DNA of 64,000 bases from JAAURS01 sp031362245 (GCA_031362245.1 JANLSD010000314.1:1-64000); one strand, 5' to 3'; shown: positions 42,918 through 52,054, counted from the first letter of the stretch. The notes: generated from the sequence alone by a model not told the origin. Made by a program: numbers and translations.

Positions 42918-44675
42918 TCAAGAGCGATTTTTTTGAAACCATAGGGTAATGCCCTCCGCCAAAGTTTTGGCCAACTGCTGCCGAGCTTCAGGGTTGCTAA
43001 TCCACTCAAACTCGTTGGGGTTAATAATGAAGCCGAGTTCAAGGAGGATGGAAGGGGCGATCGCCGGACGGGTCAGCGCCAGGTTATTCCAATACACCCC
43101 ATAGGAAGGCCGCCCTAACTTCTGCACTAAGTAATCATGGAGAAAAACGGCTAACCCCTGGGATTGCGAGTGGTACCAAAACGCCCCAACCCCCTTAGTA
43201 TTCCAAGCATCACCGCCATCGGGGAGGGCATTGTAGTGCAGGCTAATGGCGATCGTCGGGGCAACTTGTGCAATTTTTGCAGCCCGATCATTGGGGAAAA
43301 TATCATCATCCCCTTCACGGGTCATCACCACCTTAGCGCCTTGGCGTTCGAGTTCCTTGCGCAGCAATTGGCTCACTGCTAACGCCACATCCTTTTCGGG
43401 ATAACCCGTTGGGCCAACGGAGCCTAGGTCGTTAGCACTACCGTGGCCTGGATCGAGCAGAATTGTGGTGCCTGCTAAAGGCGTACTCCCAGCCCCTAGG
43501 TGAGGCGGATGCCGTAGAGACAATACGAGGCTCGTCCCCTCATAACGGAGCTGATATCCCCACTGCTGCTTACTTTTGAGATGGATTTGATACTGCACCT
43601 GTTGGGGTGTAACTTGCTGCCAGTCTAGCCGCGACAGAATAGGGCCAGGGGTTTGGGCGATTGTATCGGTTTGGGCGGTGGTGTTGTAGAGGTTTAGGGT
43701 AAAGGTATCGTCCCCTTGCTGGACGGAGACAGGCACAGGCACCTGAAGGGGAAAGGTCACAGTGGTCTGATCGGCTTTGGTCTGAACCCGCACGCTACGG
43801 ATGATAGAACGCGGCAAAGCGCCATTCACAATGGGGCGAGTTTCTTTTTGCTTAATCCAGCCGCCGTAGTCAAACCGCAGCCATTCACCTTCGCGTCCTG
43901 TTACCTGGGCCTGGGTACCTTTGGGCAATGGCGTGAGGCGAGAGTAGTCTGTACTGGGGCCAGTGCGGGCAGCGCCTTGGTCACTCGTAACTTCTGCGAT
44001 GGGCATAATTTGTGGGGGCAGAATGGTAATTTTGCCAGGGCCACGCTGAATCACAATGGTTTTGCCGCGCCGCAGTTCAAAAATAGGGGTTTCGAGTTCT
44101 CCAGGCTCAGTCAATACGGTGCAGCCTTGATACAGACCTGTTTGTGCATCGGTCGTCGGTGTGTTTGTTGCGGTTAGTACGGCGGAGTTGGGGGGAAGGT
44201 TAACGGCTTTCGCTTGGGGATATAACCGCAGAGGTTGATCGCCAATGCGTACTGTCACCTGAGACTTGGCAGGGGCGATCGCCCCAAAACAAATCGGCTC
44301 ATTAGGCAACCGCGCAATATCCACAGCAGGCGTTAGCGATCCTTCCGCAAAGGCAAATCCTTTCGGTTCTGGGGGTGTAGCTGCCAACCGTTTAATAATT
44401 AGCGTTACGGTTTGGGCCTGGGCTTGAAGCGTAATGGTATTGCTGCCCATCTGGAGCGGGATGCTGGGGGAGAAATGACCGGAGGGACTGCGATCGGCGA
44501 TCGTTTTTCCATTTACGGTTAAAACGGCATCAGCGGGGGCAGTGCCAATCAAGAAAATATGGTCTGAGGTGGTTTCATGATTGGGTGGCGGATAGACGAC
44601 CTTGAGGGTGGGCTGGGCAAACGCAGGTTGTACAAGCATTGCCGTTGCAAGGGCTGTTCCTATCCAATATTTCAT
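42918..44675 (-). CDS. N-acetylmuramoyl-L-alanine amidase with SH3 domain
   Basis: Periplasmic peptidoglycan hydrolase, 585 residues from ATG 44675, where a clear signal peptide begins (MKYWIGTALATAMLVQPAFA). Order: signal; beta-sandwich region with VVYPPPNHETTSDHIFLIGTAP; an SH3-like wall-binding region (about 235-290, ITSDQGAARTGPSTDYSRL-like); an AMIN-like region; then the Amidase_3 domain (about 410-585) with TILLDPGHGSANDLG (zinc His), KDVALAVSQLL (zinc-region Glu), ISLHYNALPDGG (zinc His) and ILLELGFIINPNEF (catalytic Glu). It probably cleaves septal wall. The longer upstream frame would mask the signal peptide. Confidence 0.92.
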   Translation of the reverse strand: MKYWIGTALATAMLVQPAFAQPTLKVVYPPPNHETTSDHIFLIGTAPADAVLTVNGKTIADRSPSGHFSPSIPLQMGSNTITLQAQAQTVTLIIKRLAATPPEPKGFAFAEGSLTPAVDIARLPNEPICFGAIAPAKSQVTVRIGDQPLRLYPQAKAVNLPPNSAVLTATNTPTTDAQTGLYQGCTVLTEPGELETPIFELRRGKTIVIQRGPGKITILPPQIMPIAEVTSDQGAARTGPSTDYSRLTPLPKGTQAQVTGREGEWLRFDYGGWIKQKETRPIVNGALPRSIIRSVRVQTKADQTTVTFPLQVPVPVSVQQGDDTFTLNLYNTTAQTDTIAQTPGPILSRLDWQQVTPQQVQYQIHLKSKQQWGYQLRYEGTSLVLSLRHPPHLGAGSTPLAGTTILLDPGHGSANDLGSVGPTGYPEKDVALAVSQLLRKELERQGAKVVMTREGDDDIFPNDRAAKIAQVAPTIAISLHYNALPDGGDAWNTKGVGAFWYHSQSQGLAVFLHDYLVQKLGRPSYGVYWNNLALTRPAIAPSILLELGFIINPNEFEWISNPEARQQLAKTLAEGITLWFQKNRS

Positions 44676-44793
44676 ACGCCAAAAACCATCAGAGTCTGAC
44701 CATAATATCAGCAATTCCGAAAGCTCATTTTTATCACCAGACGAATGATCTCAGTGCCGAAGTGGATTAATCGCGGCCTGCCATAGCCATGCC

Positions 44794-45459
44794 TCACTTT
44801 AAACCATCACAGATCTTGTCAGCAGTGGTTGTCCAGCCCACAATTCCCCCCTGTGCTCTAACCATTTCAAGAGTAGCCTGCTTAAATTCAGGGAAATAGC
44901 TTTCGGTCGCATCCTCCACCATCAAGCATTCAAACCCGCGATCGTTGGCTTCGCGCATTGTCGTCTGGACACACACCTCAGTCGTAACGCCCGTAATCAG
45001 TAAATGAGTAATCCCTTTCTCGTGGAGTAATGCCTCTAGATTGGTGCGACAGAACGCCCCCTTGCCCGGTTTCTCAATTACCGTTTCGCCAGGCATCGGA
45101 GCCAATTCTGGAATGATCCCATTTCCTGGTTCGCCTACGACTAGGATGCGTCCCATGGGGCCACGATCGCCAATCTTCATCCCCTCACCGCCACGGTTCA
45201 GCTTAGACGGGGGACAATCCGAGAGGTCGGGGCGATGGCACTCGATGGTATGGAAAACGGGTAGTCCGTTGACGCGGAAGGTATCCAAAAGCTGCTTGAG
45301 GGTGGGCACGATCGCCTGGAGTAGCGCAACGTTATTGCCGAGGGCATCGCCAAAGCCACCTGGTTCCATAAAGTCCCGCTGCATATCGATGATGATGAGC
45401 GCTAAGCGACCAGGGACGGGGACTTCGTAATCGTAGGGTTGGGCAGAAATTAAGACCAT
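44794..45459 (-). CDS. Isochorismatase-like cysteine hydrolase, candidate triuret hydrolase (TrtA-like)
   Basis: Cysteine amidohydrolase of the isochorismatase-like fold, 221 residues from ATG 45459 (which overlaps the cupin stop). The catalytic triad is visible: Asp25 in IIIDMQRDF, Lys130 in IEKPGKGAF and Cys163 in GVTTEVCVQTT, with the preceding cis-peptide GVT. ECHRPDLSDCPPSK and IGDRGPMGRILVVGEPG resemble the biuret hydrolase in the same operon, but the protein is clearly distinct. Known: TrtA, which hydrolyses triuret, is a BiuH relative and feeds biuret to BiuH. The pairing here suggests this role. Alternatives are ureidoacrylate or carbamoylsarcosine amidases. Confidence 0.75.
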   Translation of the reverse strand: MVLISAQPYDYEVPVPGRLALIIIDMQRDFMEPGGFGDALGNNVALLQAIVPTLKQLLDTFRVNGLPVFHTIECHRPDLSDCPPSKLNRGGEGMKIGDRGPMGRILVVGEPGNGIIPELAPMPGETVIEKPGKGAFCRTNLEALLHEKGITHLLITGVTTEVCVQTTMREANDRGFECLMVEDATESYFPEFKQATLEMVRAQGGIVGWTTTADKICDGLK

Positions 45460-45800
45460 AATTTGACGGGTTTCTCCCAAATGGCAAGGACAATACAGCC
45501 CGTGGCGCTAGCGACACGATGGCTGGTTTGGGGTGGGTTAATCACTAAAGTTCCGGTCTCGTGGGTGCCGTTGTCATCGGTTTGGGAGCCGGACAAGATC
45601 AAAATATGTTCAAATCCAAGATGATCGTGCATCGGAACGCTAGCCCCTGGTTGATAGCGCAATAGCGCAGCAGACGAACCCTGTTCCCCATCGCTATACA
45701 GGCGATAGATTTCCACCCCCTCACGGAAGGGTTCCCAAGGGAACGGGTCGAGGCGATCGCCCAGCTTGAGCAAGTCCTTGAGAATGAGGGCTTTTTCCAT
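45450..45800 (-). CDS. Cupin domain protein
   Basis: Single-domain cupin, 116 residues. Motif 1 is PGASVPMHDHLGFEHILILSG and motif 2 is GTLVINPPQTSHRV, giving three histidines and a glutamate for a metal site. The closest shape is the ChrR-type anti-sigma cupin, often found as a stand-alone protein. ATG 45800 overlaps the last base of the ATPase stop and the stop overlaps the hydrolase start, so it is translationally coupled. It may act as a small metalloenzyme on an unstable carboxylated intermediate, or as a sensor; neither is shown. Confidence 0.8.
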   Translation of the reverse strand: MEKALILKDLLKLGDRLDPFPWEPFREGVEIYRLYSDGEQGSSAALLRYQPGASVPMHDHLGFEHILILSGSQTDDNGTHETGTLVINPPQTSHRVASATGCIVLAIWEKPVKLWS

Positions 45801-47347
45801 TAGTGACCCGCCATGCTGCGACCAATGGTGGCGAAATCTGCATCGGCGATCGCACTTTCATAGGAAAACTTCCCTTCGCTAATCACCAAAATCCGGTCTG
45901 AGAGCTTAAGGAGTTCGTCAAGGTCTTCGCTTACTAGCAAAACTGCTACACCTCGATTCCGCGCCTCTACAATTTGACCGTGGATGTATTCGACTGCTGC
46001 AAAGTCCAAACCAAAACAAGGATTTGCAGCAATTAAAAGCTCGATATGATCCGAAGATAGTTCTCTTGCTAGGACGGTTCGCTGAACGTTACCTCCCGAT
46101 AGATTTCCCACAGGGGTTTCCGGTGAAGGCGTTTTGATTTTGAAGGTAGTAATAAGCCCTGTCGCCATTTCCCGAATCGCTTTGAGAATCAGGAAAACAC
46201 CGCCCTTCGCCTGGGGAGTACGGTCAAAGGTGCGCAGTGCCAAGTTTTCCGCGACGCTCATATGGGCAACACAGGCATTGCGGAGGGGTTCTTCCGGCAG
46301 CGTAAACACTTTATGGCGATACATTTCAGCACGAGTCGCACCGTAGGGTTCGCCGTTGACCAGTACTTGGCCTCCGGTGGAAGGCCGTTGCCCTGCTAAA
46401 ACTTCCACTAACTCTCGTTGACCGTTGCCTGAAATACCCGCAATTCCAATGATGGAACCGCTAGGAACTTGCAAATTAATGCCTGTCAGTGCCTCTACAC
46501 CATTGTCTTTCTCGGCGCGGAGATCTTTGACTTCTAGGACAACTTTCGGTTCAGGATGAACAACTTTCTCGACCTGCTTGGGTTCACGGCGTTCACCCAT
46601 CATCATTTCGGACATATCAGCGATGGACATGTCTTTGACGACACCGCGTCCGGCAAAGGCACCCTTGCGTAGCACGGTAATTTCATCACAAAAGGCGGTT
46701 ACTTCTCTGAATTTATGACTAATAATCAATACGCTGAGACGTTTGGCGGTGACGGCTTCTCGCAGCAATCCCAGCACTTCGTCAGCTTCTTGGGGGGTGA
46801 GAACGGAGGTGGGTTCGTCCAAAATCAAAACCCTGACTTTGAGATAAATCTGTTTGAGGATTTCAAGTTTTTGCTTTTGCCCTGCCGCAAGCTGAGCGAT
46901 GGGCATGTCCAAGGGCACTTTGAAGGGTGCTTGCGCCATGAAGGCATTGAGGGCTTCGTATTCTTGCTTCCAGTTGATCAGGTTTTTGTTCTCAAACCGA
47001 GACAGTACCAAGTTCTCAGCGACGGTCATGGCGGGGACGGAGGTGAAGTGTTGATATACCATCCCAATACCGTACTGGTGAGCATCACGGGGAGATGCGA
47101 TCGCACGGGAATGTTTGTCAATGAGCACGTCGCCGTGGTCTGGGGTGTAGAACCCCATGATGCATTTGACGAGGGTGCTTTTGCCTGCGCCATTTTCGCC
47201 CAGGAGGGCGTGGAAGGTGCCCGATTTAAGGTGCATGGAGACGTTATTGAGGGCGGTGAGGCTGCCAAACCGTTTGGTCATGTTGATGATTTCTAGGTCT
47301 GGTGGGTGGGTCGTTTCCATTGGGGTGGTGGCGGTTGCGGTGGTCAT
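45800..47347 (-). CDS. BMP-family ABC importer ATPase (two nucleotide-binding domains)
   Basis: Double ATPase of the sugar/nucleoside (MglA/RbsA/YufO) type, 515 residues. Domain 1 has Walker A GENGAGKST, Walker B VLILDEPTSVLTP and a signature LAAGQKQKLEI that departs from LSGGQ. Domain 2 has the degenerate Walker A region GISGNGQRELVEVL usual for this group, and signature LSGGNVQRTVLARELS. It drives the two permeases encoded upstream. Purine nucleosides, thiamine-like compounds and other small nitrogenous ligands are imported by relatives. GGAG precedes ATG 47347. A 215-bp gap containing a MITE-like element separates it from biuH. Confidence 0.92.
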   Translation of the reverse strand: MTTATATTPMETTHPPDLEIINMTKRFGSLTALNNVSMHLKSGTFHALLGENGAGKSTLVKCIMGFYTPDHGDVLIDKHSRAIASPRDAHQYGIGMVYQHFTSVPAMTVAENLVLSRFENKNLINWKQEYEALNAFMAQAPFKVPLDMPIAQLAAGQKQKLEILKQIYLKVRVLILDEPTSVLTPQEADEVLGLLREAVTAKRLSVLIISHKFREVTAFCDEITVLRKGAFAGRGVVKDMSIADMSEMMMGERREPKQVEKVVHPEPKVVLEVKDLRAEKDNGVEALTGINLQVPSGSIIGIAGISGNGQRELVEVLAGQRPSTGGQVLVNGEPYGATRAEMYRHKVFTLPEEPLRNACVAHMSVAENLALRTFDRTPQAKGGVFLILKAIREMATGLITTFKIKTPSPETPVGNLSGGNVQRTVLARELSSDHIELLIAANPCFGLDFAAVEYIHGQIVEARNRGVAVLLVSEDLDELLKLSDRILVISEGKFSYESAIADADFATIGRSMAGH

Positions 47348-47419
47348 GGGTGAACTCCAAATTGTGGTTTTGGATTTGCAAGGGGTGGGTGTCGAAAGAG
47401 TTTTTGAATGAAAAGATTT

Positions 47420-47525
47420 ACACCTTGCACTACCCCCCTCAGTCCCCCTTATAAAGGGGGGAAGAATATGGACTGGCTCCCTCCCCTTGTAAAGGGGAGG
47501 GCTGGGGTTGGGTAGTGCAAGGTGT
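47420..47525. mobile_element. MITE-like element, copy 2 (inside the importer operon)
   Basis: About 105 bp with perfect 15-bp terminal inverted repeats CACCTTGCACTACCC / GGGTAGTGCAAGGTG, inverted with respect to copy 1 at 29194-29311. Its core TATAAAGGGGGGAAGAATAT can fold on itself. It is non-coding and lies between biuH and the ATPase gene. Its hairpin could lower read-through or process the mRNA. Confidence 0.7.
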
Positions 47526-47562
47526 GACAGCGACGTTTTCTATCATTGAGAATTACTAGCGG

Positions 47563-48279
47563 TCATGAGACAGGTTGCGGAATTTTTACGGATGGGATGT
47601 CTTGAATGGCGTTGAGGAAGGCGTTGGAATCTGCGACTGCGCCAAATACGCCGCCTTGCATCTGAATCATTTTGAGGGCCGCGAGATAGTTGCCATAGTC
47701 CGTCGCGCCTGTGCAGTCCGATAGCACGAGACATTCATAGCCGCGATCATTTGCGTCGCGCAGGGTGGTGTGGACGCAAACATCGGTGGTGATTCCAGTC
47801 AGGATGATGTTTTGGATGCCCTTGAGCTTGAGCAAGAGGTCTAGGTCTGTGGCGTAAAATGAACCTTTGCCTGGTTTATCAATAATCGGTTCACCAGGGA
47901 GGGGATAGAGGTCTGGAATGATGTCCCACCCAGATTCACCGCGCACAAGAATCCTTCCGCACGGGCCAGGATCGCCGATACCTGCGCCAATTTGTTGCGA
48001 TCGCCACCTCTTATTCTGCGGCAAGTCAGACAAATCCGGTCGATGACCCTCACGGGTGTGGATGATGTAGAACCCGCGATCGCGCATTGCCGCCAGCACT
48101 TTTGTGATCGGTTCAATGGGTGCACGAGTTAGAGAGAGATCGTAACCCATGCGATCAACATAGCCCCCAATTCCACAGAAATCCGTCTGCATATCAATGA
48201 TGATGAGCGCCGTATTTTCAGGACGCAAATCGCCATTGTAGGGATAGGCGTAGGGTTCAGATTGGACAAAGCGATCCAT
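47563..48279 (-). CDS. biuH: Biuret amidohydrolase
   Basis: Isochorismatase-fold cysteine hydrolase, 238 residues, closely resembling BiuH of rhizobia: PYNGDLRPENTALIIIDMQ, GGYVDRMGYDLSLTRAPIEP and REGHRPDLSDLPQNKRWRSQ match along the chain. The triad Asp29, Lys135 (IIDKPGKGSF) and Cys168 (GITTDVCVHTT) has exactly the spacing I recall for BiuH (Asp36, Lys142, Cys175). Reaction: biuret + H2O to allophanate + NH3. It lies 2 bp after the allophanate-hydrolase-C-like gene and within an importer operon, so uptake and cleavage look coupled. The amidase domain of allophanate hydrolase is not in the window. Confidence 0.88.
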   Translation of the reverse strand: MDRFVQSEPYAYPYNGDLRPENTALIIIDMQTDFCGIGGYVDRMGYDLSLTRAPIEPITKVLAAMRDRGFYIIHTREGHRPDLSDLPQNKRWRSQQIGAGIGDPGPCGRILVRGESGWDIIPDLYPLPGEPIIDKPGKGSFYATDLDLLLKLKGIQNIILTGITTDVCVHTTLRDANDRGYECLVLSDCTGATDYGNYLAALKMIQMQGGVFGAVADSNAFLNAIQDIPSVKIPQPVS

Positions 48280-48281
48280 TG

Positions 48282-48689
48282 TTAGCCTCCTTTAACACTT
48301 AACACAGGGTGTTTGGAGGCCATATAAGCACGCCATCCGCCCCATTCGGTAATTTCAAGCTGGTTTTCGCATAGGATGGGTTCTCCTAAAACGCCCAATA
48401 CGACTTCCCCATCATCTAGCTTCACTTTTCCGATGCTCAATCCTGGGGGTTCCTGCCAGAGAAGTGTTGCTAATCCCCCAGCAGGGACTTGCCAGAGTTC
48501 GACCGCGATCGCCACACCCCCTTCTTGCACCCGCACCATCGCCGGATGAATATCCCCAATCGACCACAACCGATAAGCAGACTCGGTGAAAGCTTCGCGC
48601 ACAAACGTCGCGCCAACCCCAATCAAATTGGGGTTCAGCGCCAACCCCCGCATCAACGTCCCATTCACTGCCAAATCCACAACATCCAT
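48282..48689 (-). CDS. Stand-alone allophanate hydrolase C-terminal-domain protein
   Basis: A 135-residue protein matching the C-terminal domain of allophanate hydrolase (AtzF/DUR1,2; gamma-glutamylcyclotransferase-like fold): AVNGTLMRGLALNPNLIG, YRLWSIGDIHPAMVRVQ, GGVAIAVELWQVP, GLSIGKVKLDDGEVVLG and ITEWGGWRAYMASK. In full allophanate hydrolases this domain handles the N-carboxycarbamate made by the amidase domain. Here it stands alone, 2 bp before biuH. ATG 48689 is chosen because the longer frame runs into a GC hairpin repeat; ATG 48701 is also possible. It may act on carbamoyl/carboxy intermediates of triuret or biuret breakdown, an inference. Confidence 0.8.
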   Translation of the reverse strand: MDVVDLAVNGTLMRGLALNPNLIGVGATFVREAFTESAYRLWSIGDIHPAMVRVQEGGVAIAVELWQVPAGGLATLLWQEPPGLSIGKVKLDDGEVVLGVLGEPILCENQLEITEWGGWRAYMASKHPVLSVKGG

Positions 48690-48703
48690 TCCAACCCCCA
48701 TAG

Positions 48704-48723
48704 GGGCGCAACACCTTGCGCCC
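48704..48723. repeat. Dispersed GC hairpin repeat (copy 2)
   Basis: GGGCGCAA-CACC-TTGCGCCC preceded by TAGG, the same unit as at 15896-15915. It sits between the permease stop and the start of the next gene, just upstream of the chosen ATG. It may affect translation or mRNA stability of the distal operon. Confidence 0.7.
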
Positions 48724-48744
48724 TCCATATTCCAGAATGCCTAG

Positions 48745-49671
48745 CTAACTCCCCGAACCCAACGCCCCAGGCGCACCCGAAATCGTCCGAGTCGGAGAAC
48801 AAGTCAAAATCATAATCCCCAGTGTCAAAATATACGGTGCCGCATTAAACAAATAGTATCCCTGGGTAATCCCCACCGATTGCAGCGCAGGCCCGATCGC
48901 CTGTGCCCCGCCAAACAACAAAGACGCATACAAACACTGCATCGGCTGCCACCGCGCAAAAATTACCAGCGCCACCGCCATCAACCCCTGTCCCGTCGAA
49001 ATGCGCTCACTCCAAATGCCAGGGTAGTAGAGCGACAACGACGCACCGCCAATCCCCGCCAAAAAGCTACCTGCAATAATCGCCAGCATCCGCACCTTTT
49101 TGATGGAAACCCCCATCGCCAAAGCTGCATCAGGGCTATCCCCCACCGCTCGGATAAACAACCCCCAGCGCGTGGACTTAAAGAACCATGTCATGATGGG
49201 CGCTAACGCCACCCCCAACAAAAACAGCGGACTAATTCTCAACGCTTCCTGGAGCGATGAAATACTGCTCCAGCCACCTAAATTAAACGTCGGGAGTTGC
49301 GGGGCAGACGGCTGAATAAATGGCTTGCCCAAAAAGAACGCAATCCCGCTACCAAAGATAATCATGGCAATTCCGACCGCCACGTCATTAACCTTCGGCT
49401 GCTGCGTCAGCCAAGCATGAATCAACCCCAACGCCATCCCCGCCACACCCGCCATCAATACCCCCAACCACGGCGAACCCGTCAGGTAGGAAATGGCATA
49501 GGCGCTCATGGCTCCAGTGAGCAACGTCCCTTCCAAACCCAAATTAATCTTGCCGCTTTTCTCGGTCAGGCATTCGCCCAAACTTACAAAGAGAAAGGGA
49601 GTGCCGCCTCGCATTGTTCCAGCGGCGATCGCCAACGGAACCCCCCACCAACCCACGTTTTCTGCTGCCAT
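48745..49671 (-). CDS. BMP-family ABC importer permease (YufQ type)
   Basis: Integral membrane permease, 308 residues with about eight to nine hydrophobic helices. LFVSLGECLTEKSGKINLGLEG is the hallmark of the second permease of BMP-type nucleoside importers (NupQ/YufQ), and GDSPDAALAMGVSIKKVRMLAIIAGSFLAGIGGA is its coupling segment for the ATPase. It is encoded 30 bp after the other permease gene. It forms the translocation path in the plasma membrane together with that subunit. Confidence 0.92.
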   Translation of the reverse strand: MAAENVGWWGVPLAIAAGTMRGGTPFLFVSLGECLTEKSGKINLGLEGTLLTGAMSAYAISYLTGSPWLGVLMAGVAGMALGLIHAWLTQQPKVNDVAVGIAMIIFGSGIAFFLGKPFIQPSAPQLPTFNLGGWSSISSLQEALRISPLFLLGVALAPIMTWFFKSTRWGLFIRAVGDSPDAALAMGVSIKKVRMLAIIAGSFLAGIGGASLSLYYPGIWSERISTGQGLMAVALVIFARWQPMQCLYASLLFGGAQAIGPALQSVGITQGYYLFNAAPYILTLGIMILTCSPTRTISGAPGALGSGS

Positions 49672-49701
49672 CGGAATACGCTCCCTTCAGTGAATAAAGG
49701 A

Positions 49702-50799
49702 TTAAACAACCGCCGCAGGTTGCCGAGTGGGCTTAACCTCAGACCGCTCTTTGAAAATCGCGAACCGCCCATAGAGAGATTCGCTGTACATCACCACCAA
49801 AAAGACCAGCCCTTGGAATACCAAAACCGTCGCATCCGGTAAGTTATGCACCCGCTGCAAAATGCCACCACTGGCGAGGATTCCTCCCAGTAAAACGGCG
49901 ACGACTGTTGCCGCCAAAGGGTTATAGCGAGCAATAAACGCAACCAAAATCCCGCTGTAGCCATAGTTCGCATTCAGCGACTCATTGGCGCGACCATGCA
50001 CCGCCGCTACTTCCACCATCCCAGCCAGCCCCGCACAGGAACCTGCCAAAAAGCAAATCGCCATCGTCAACTTGCCCACGGGCAATCCCGCAATCCGTGC
50101 CGCCCGAATGTTGCCCCCCGCCGTCCGCGCCGCAAATCCAAACGTCGTGCGCTGAATCAGGATGTAGGCAATCACACAAGCAACAATGCCGTAGATCAGC
50201 CCGTAGTGAATGCGAGTCCCAGGCAAAACCCCCAACATATCCACGTTCGGGATGGGAAAGCTGGAGGGTTTGTTGAGAGACGCAGGATCCTTCATTGGCC
50301 CGTTGACCAGATGGTTGAGAAGGGCGATCGCAATGTAGTTCATCAGCAAACTACTAATGGTTTCATTCACACCCCGATAATGTCTCAGGGCACCGACTGC
50401 GCCGATCCACAGGCCACCAAACAGCAGCCCTGCGATCGCCATCCCAAGCTGAACCACTAGCGGTAGCGCATGACCACCCAACCCCAAGCCAGCAATGATT
50501 GCGCCAATGCCGCCCATCACCAACGCCCCTTCATTGCCGATAATCACCAATCCCAAACGGGCAGGCAATGCCGTACAAAGCGCCGTCAACATCAACGGTG
50601 CCGCCCGAATCAGTGTGTTTTGGAAAGAACGCCAACTGCCAAAGGCTGCTTTATAGATTGAGGCGTATACGTCAAAGGGGTTTGAACCCACCGCCGCACA
50701 GAAAATGCCAAACAGAAAAAGCGAGAACAGTAAAGCTGCAACGGGCAAACAAATCGATTCAAGGGTTTTACCCCAATGTTGACGGTTGCGTGTCTGCAT
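49702..50799 (-). CDS. BMP-family ABC importer permease (YufP type)
   Basis: First permease of the importer, 365 residues with about nine to ten helices. RLGLVIIGNEGALVMGGIGA and YRGVNETISSLLMNYIAIALLNHLVNGPMKD are typical of NupP/YufP. GGNIRAARIAGLPVGKLTMAICFLAG is the ATPase-facing coupling region. It is encoded 6 bp after the proximal binding-protein gene. The C-terminus ends in a short basic cytoplasmic tail (SEVKPTRQP). Confidence 0.92.
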   Translation of the reverse strand: MQTRNRQHWGKTLESICLPVAALLFSLFLFGIFCAAVGSNPFDVYASIYKAAFGSWRSFQNTLIRAAPLMLTALCTALPARLGLVIIGNEGALVMGGIGAIIAGLGLGGHALPLVVQLGMAIAGLLFGGLWIGAVGALRHYRGVNETISSLLMNYIAIALLNHLVNGPMKDPASLNKPSSFPIPNVDMLGVLPGTRIHYGLIYGIVACVIAYILIQRTTFGFAARTAGGNIRAARIAGLPVGKLTMAICFLAGSCAGLAGMVEVAAVHGRANESLNANYGYSGILVAFIARYNPLAATVVAVLLGGILASGGILQRVHNLPDATVLVFQGLVFLVVMYSESLYGRFAIFKERSEVKPTRQPAAVV

Positions 50800-50805
50800 C
50801 GTGGA

Positions 50806-51981
50806 TTATCCTCCTACCTTGCCAAGGGCACCTGCCACTAACCAATCCATCTTATTGAGCGAATCGTCGGTAATCTTCAAATTTTTGCCAGCAGGAATGA
50901 CGGATTTACCCGCATTGTCTTTAATTTCTCCCTTATAGACGTACAGGCTGCCATCTTCTAGCTTGGCCTTAGTGGCATCGGCATCTTTCTTGGTAGCATC
51001 GCTCACACCAGCCCCGTAGGGTGCCATCTTCACAAATTTCTCCTTCAGCCCCCCCCGAATTAAGTGAGGAATACCCCCATCCATCAGGGTTTTACCCGCC
51101 TTAATTTGCTCGACGTACTGGGTATAAACGCTGGGGAAATCCCAGGCTGTCCCTGTGAGGTAGCCCTTGGGTGCCAAGCTAGACTGCACGGCATGGAACC
51201 CACTGGAGAAAACTCCTCGTTTTTCAGCCGTTTCAATCACGACCTTAGGGCTATCCACATGCATACTAATCACGTCAGCGCCTTGGTCTGCCAAGCTATT
51301 AGTAGCCTCAGCTTCCTTGACGGGCAATGACCAGTCTCCTGTAAAAATCACTTGGACTTTAATATCGGGCTTAACACTTCGTGCCCCTAAAACAAAGCTG
51401 TTGAGGTTTCGGAGCACGGGTGTAATGGGTTTGGCCGCAACAAAGCCGAGCTTTCCTTTTTTTGACGTTTGAGCTGCCACTCTGCCTGCGATGTACTGGC
51501 CCTCGTCTACATCTCCAAAGTAACTACCGATATTTTTAGGGGTCTTACCTTCCTCGTAAAGCGGCCCAAAGTGGAAGAACTGGACTTTGGGAAACTCTGC
51601 GGCAATCTTTAAAATATGAGGGTCAAAGTAACCAAAGGACGTGGGAAACAAAACCGTTGCGCCATCTTGTTCAATCATGTTGCGCATGGCTTCTTGAACT
51701 TCGGTGGTTTCTGGCACATTGGCCTGCTCTACAATCTTGACCCCTGGTAGCTTGGCGATCGCCGCTGCTCCTTCCGCATGGGCCTGGTTAAAGCCATAGT
51801 CATCCTTTGCACCCACATAGATAAAACCCACCACCAGAGGTTTATCGCCGCCTGCACCTGCTTCCGGCTTTGAATCAGAACTGCAACCACTTAGCTTAAG
51901 GGTCAGACCAAAGGCCGTTGTGGCTAACAGCCCTTGGACAAATTGACGACGGGGGATATAGAGAGATGGTTTGTTATCCAT
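50806..51981 (-). CDS. BMP-family substrate-binding lipoprotein 1 (Tat-type signal)
   Basis: Periplasmic binding protein of the BMP/PnrA/Med family, 391 residues. The signal has a twin-arginine IPRRQFVQGLLATTAFG and a lipobox LSGC near residue 33, so a Tat-exported lipoprotein is likely. Core: LVVGFIYVGAKDDYGFNQAHAEG, VPETTEVQEAMRNMIEQDG, VLFPTSFGYFDPH and FHFGPLYEEG. Family ligands include purine nucleosides and, in related proteins, other small heterocycles or amides. The ligand here is unknown; urate, allantoin, triuret, biuret or purines are candidates by context. Confidence 0.92.
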   Translation of the reverse strand: MDNKPSLYIPRRQFVQGLLATTAFGLTLKLSGCSSDSKPEAGAGGDKPLVVGFIYVGAKDDYGFNQAHAEGAAAIAKLPGVKIVEQANVPETTEVQEAMRNMIEQDGATVLFPTSFGYFDPHILKIAAEFPKVQFFHFGPLYEEGKTPKNIGSYFGDVDEGQYIAGRVAAQTSKKGKLGFVAAKPITPVLRNLNSFVLGARSVKPDIKVQVIFTGDWSLPVKEAEATNSLADQGADVISMHVDSPKVVIETAEKRGVFSSGFHAVQSSLAPKGYLTGTAWDFPSVYTQYVEQIKAGKTLMDGGIPHLIRGGLKEKFVKMAPYGAGVSDATKKDADATKAKLEDGSLYVYKGEIKDNAGKSVIPAGKNLKITDDSLNKMDWLVAGALGKVGG

Positions 51982-52054
51982 TGCAGCGACACTCCTGACA
52001 CAAAATAGGGGGATTTATTAAAGAAAGATTGAAACCCAAATGCCACGATCAGCA

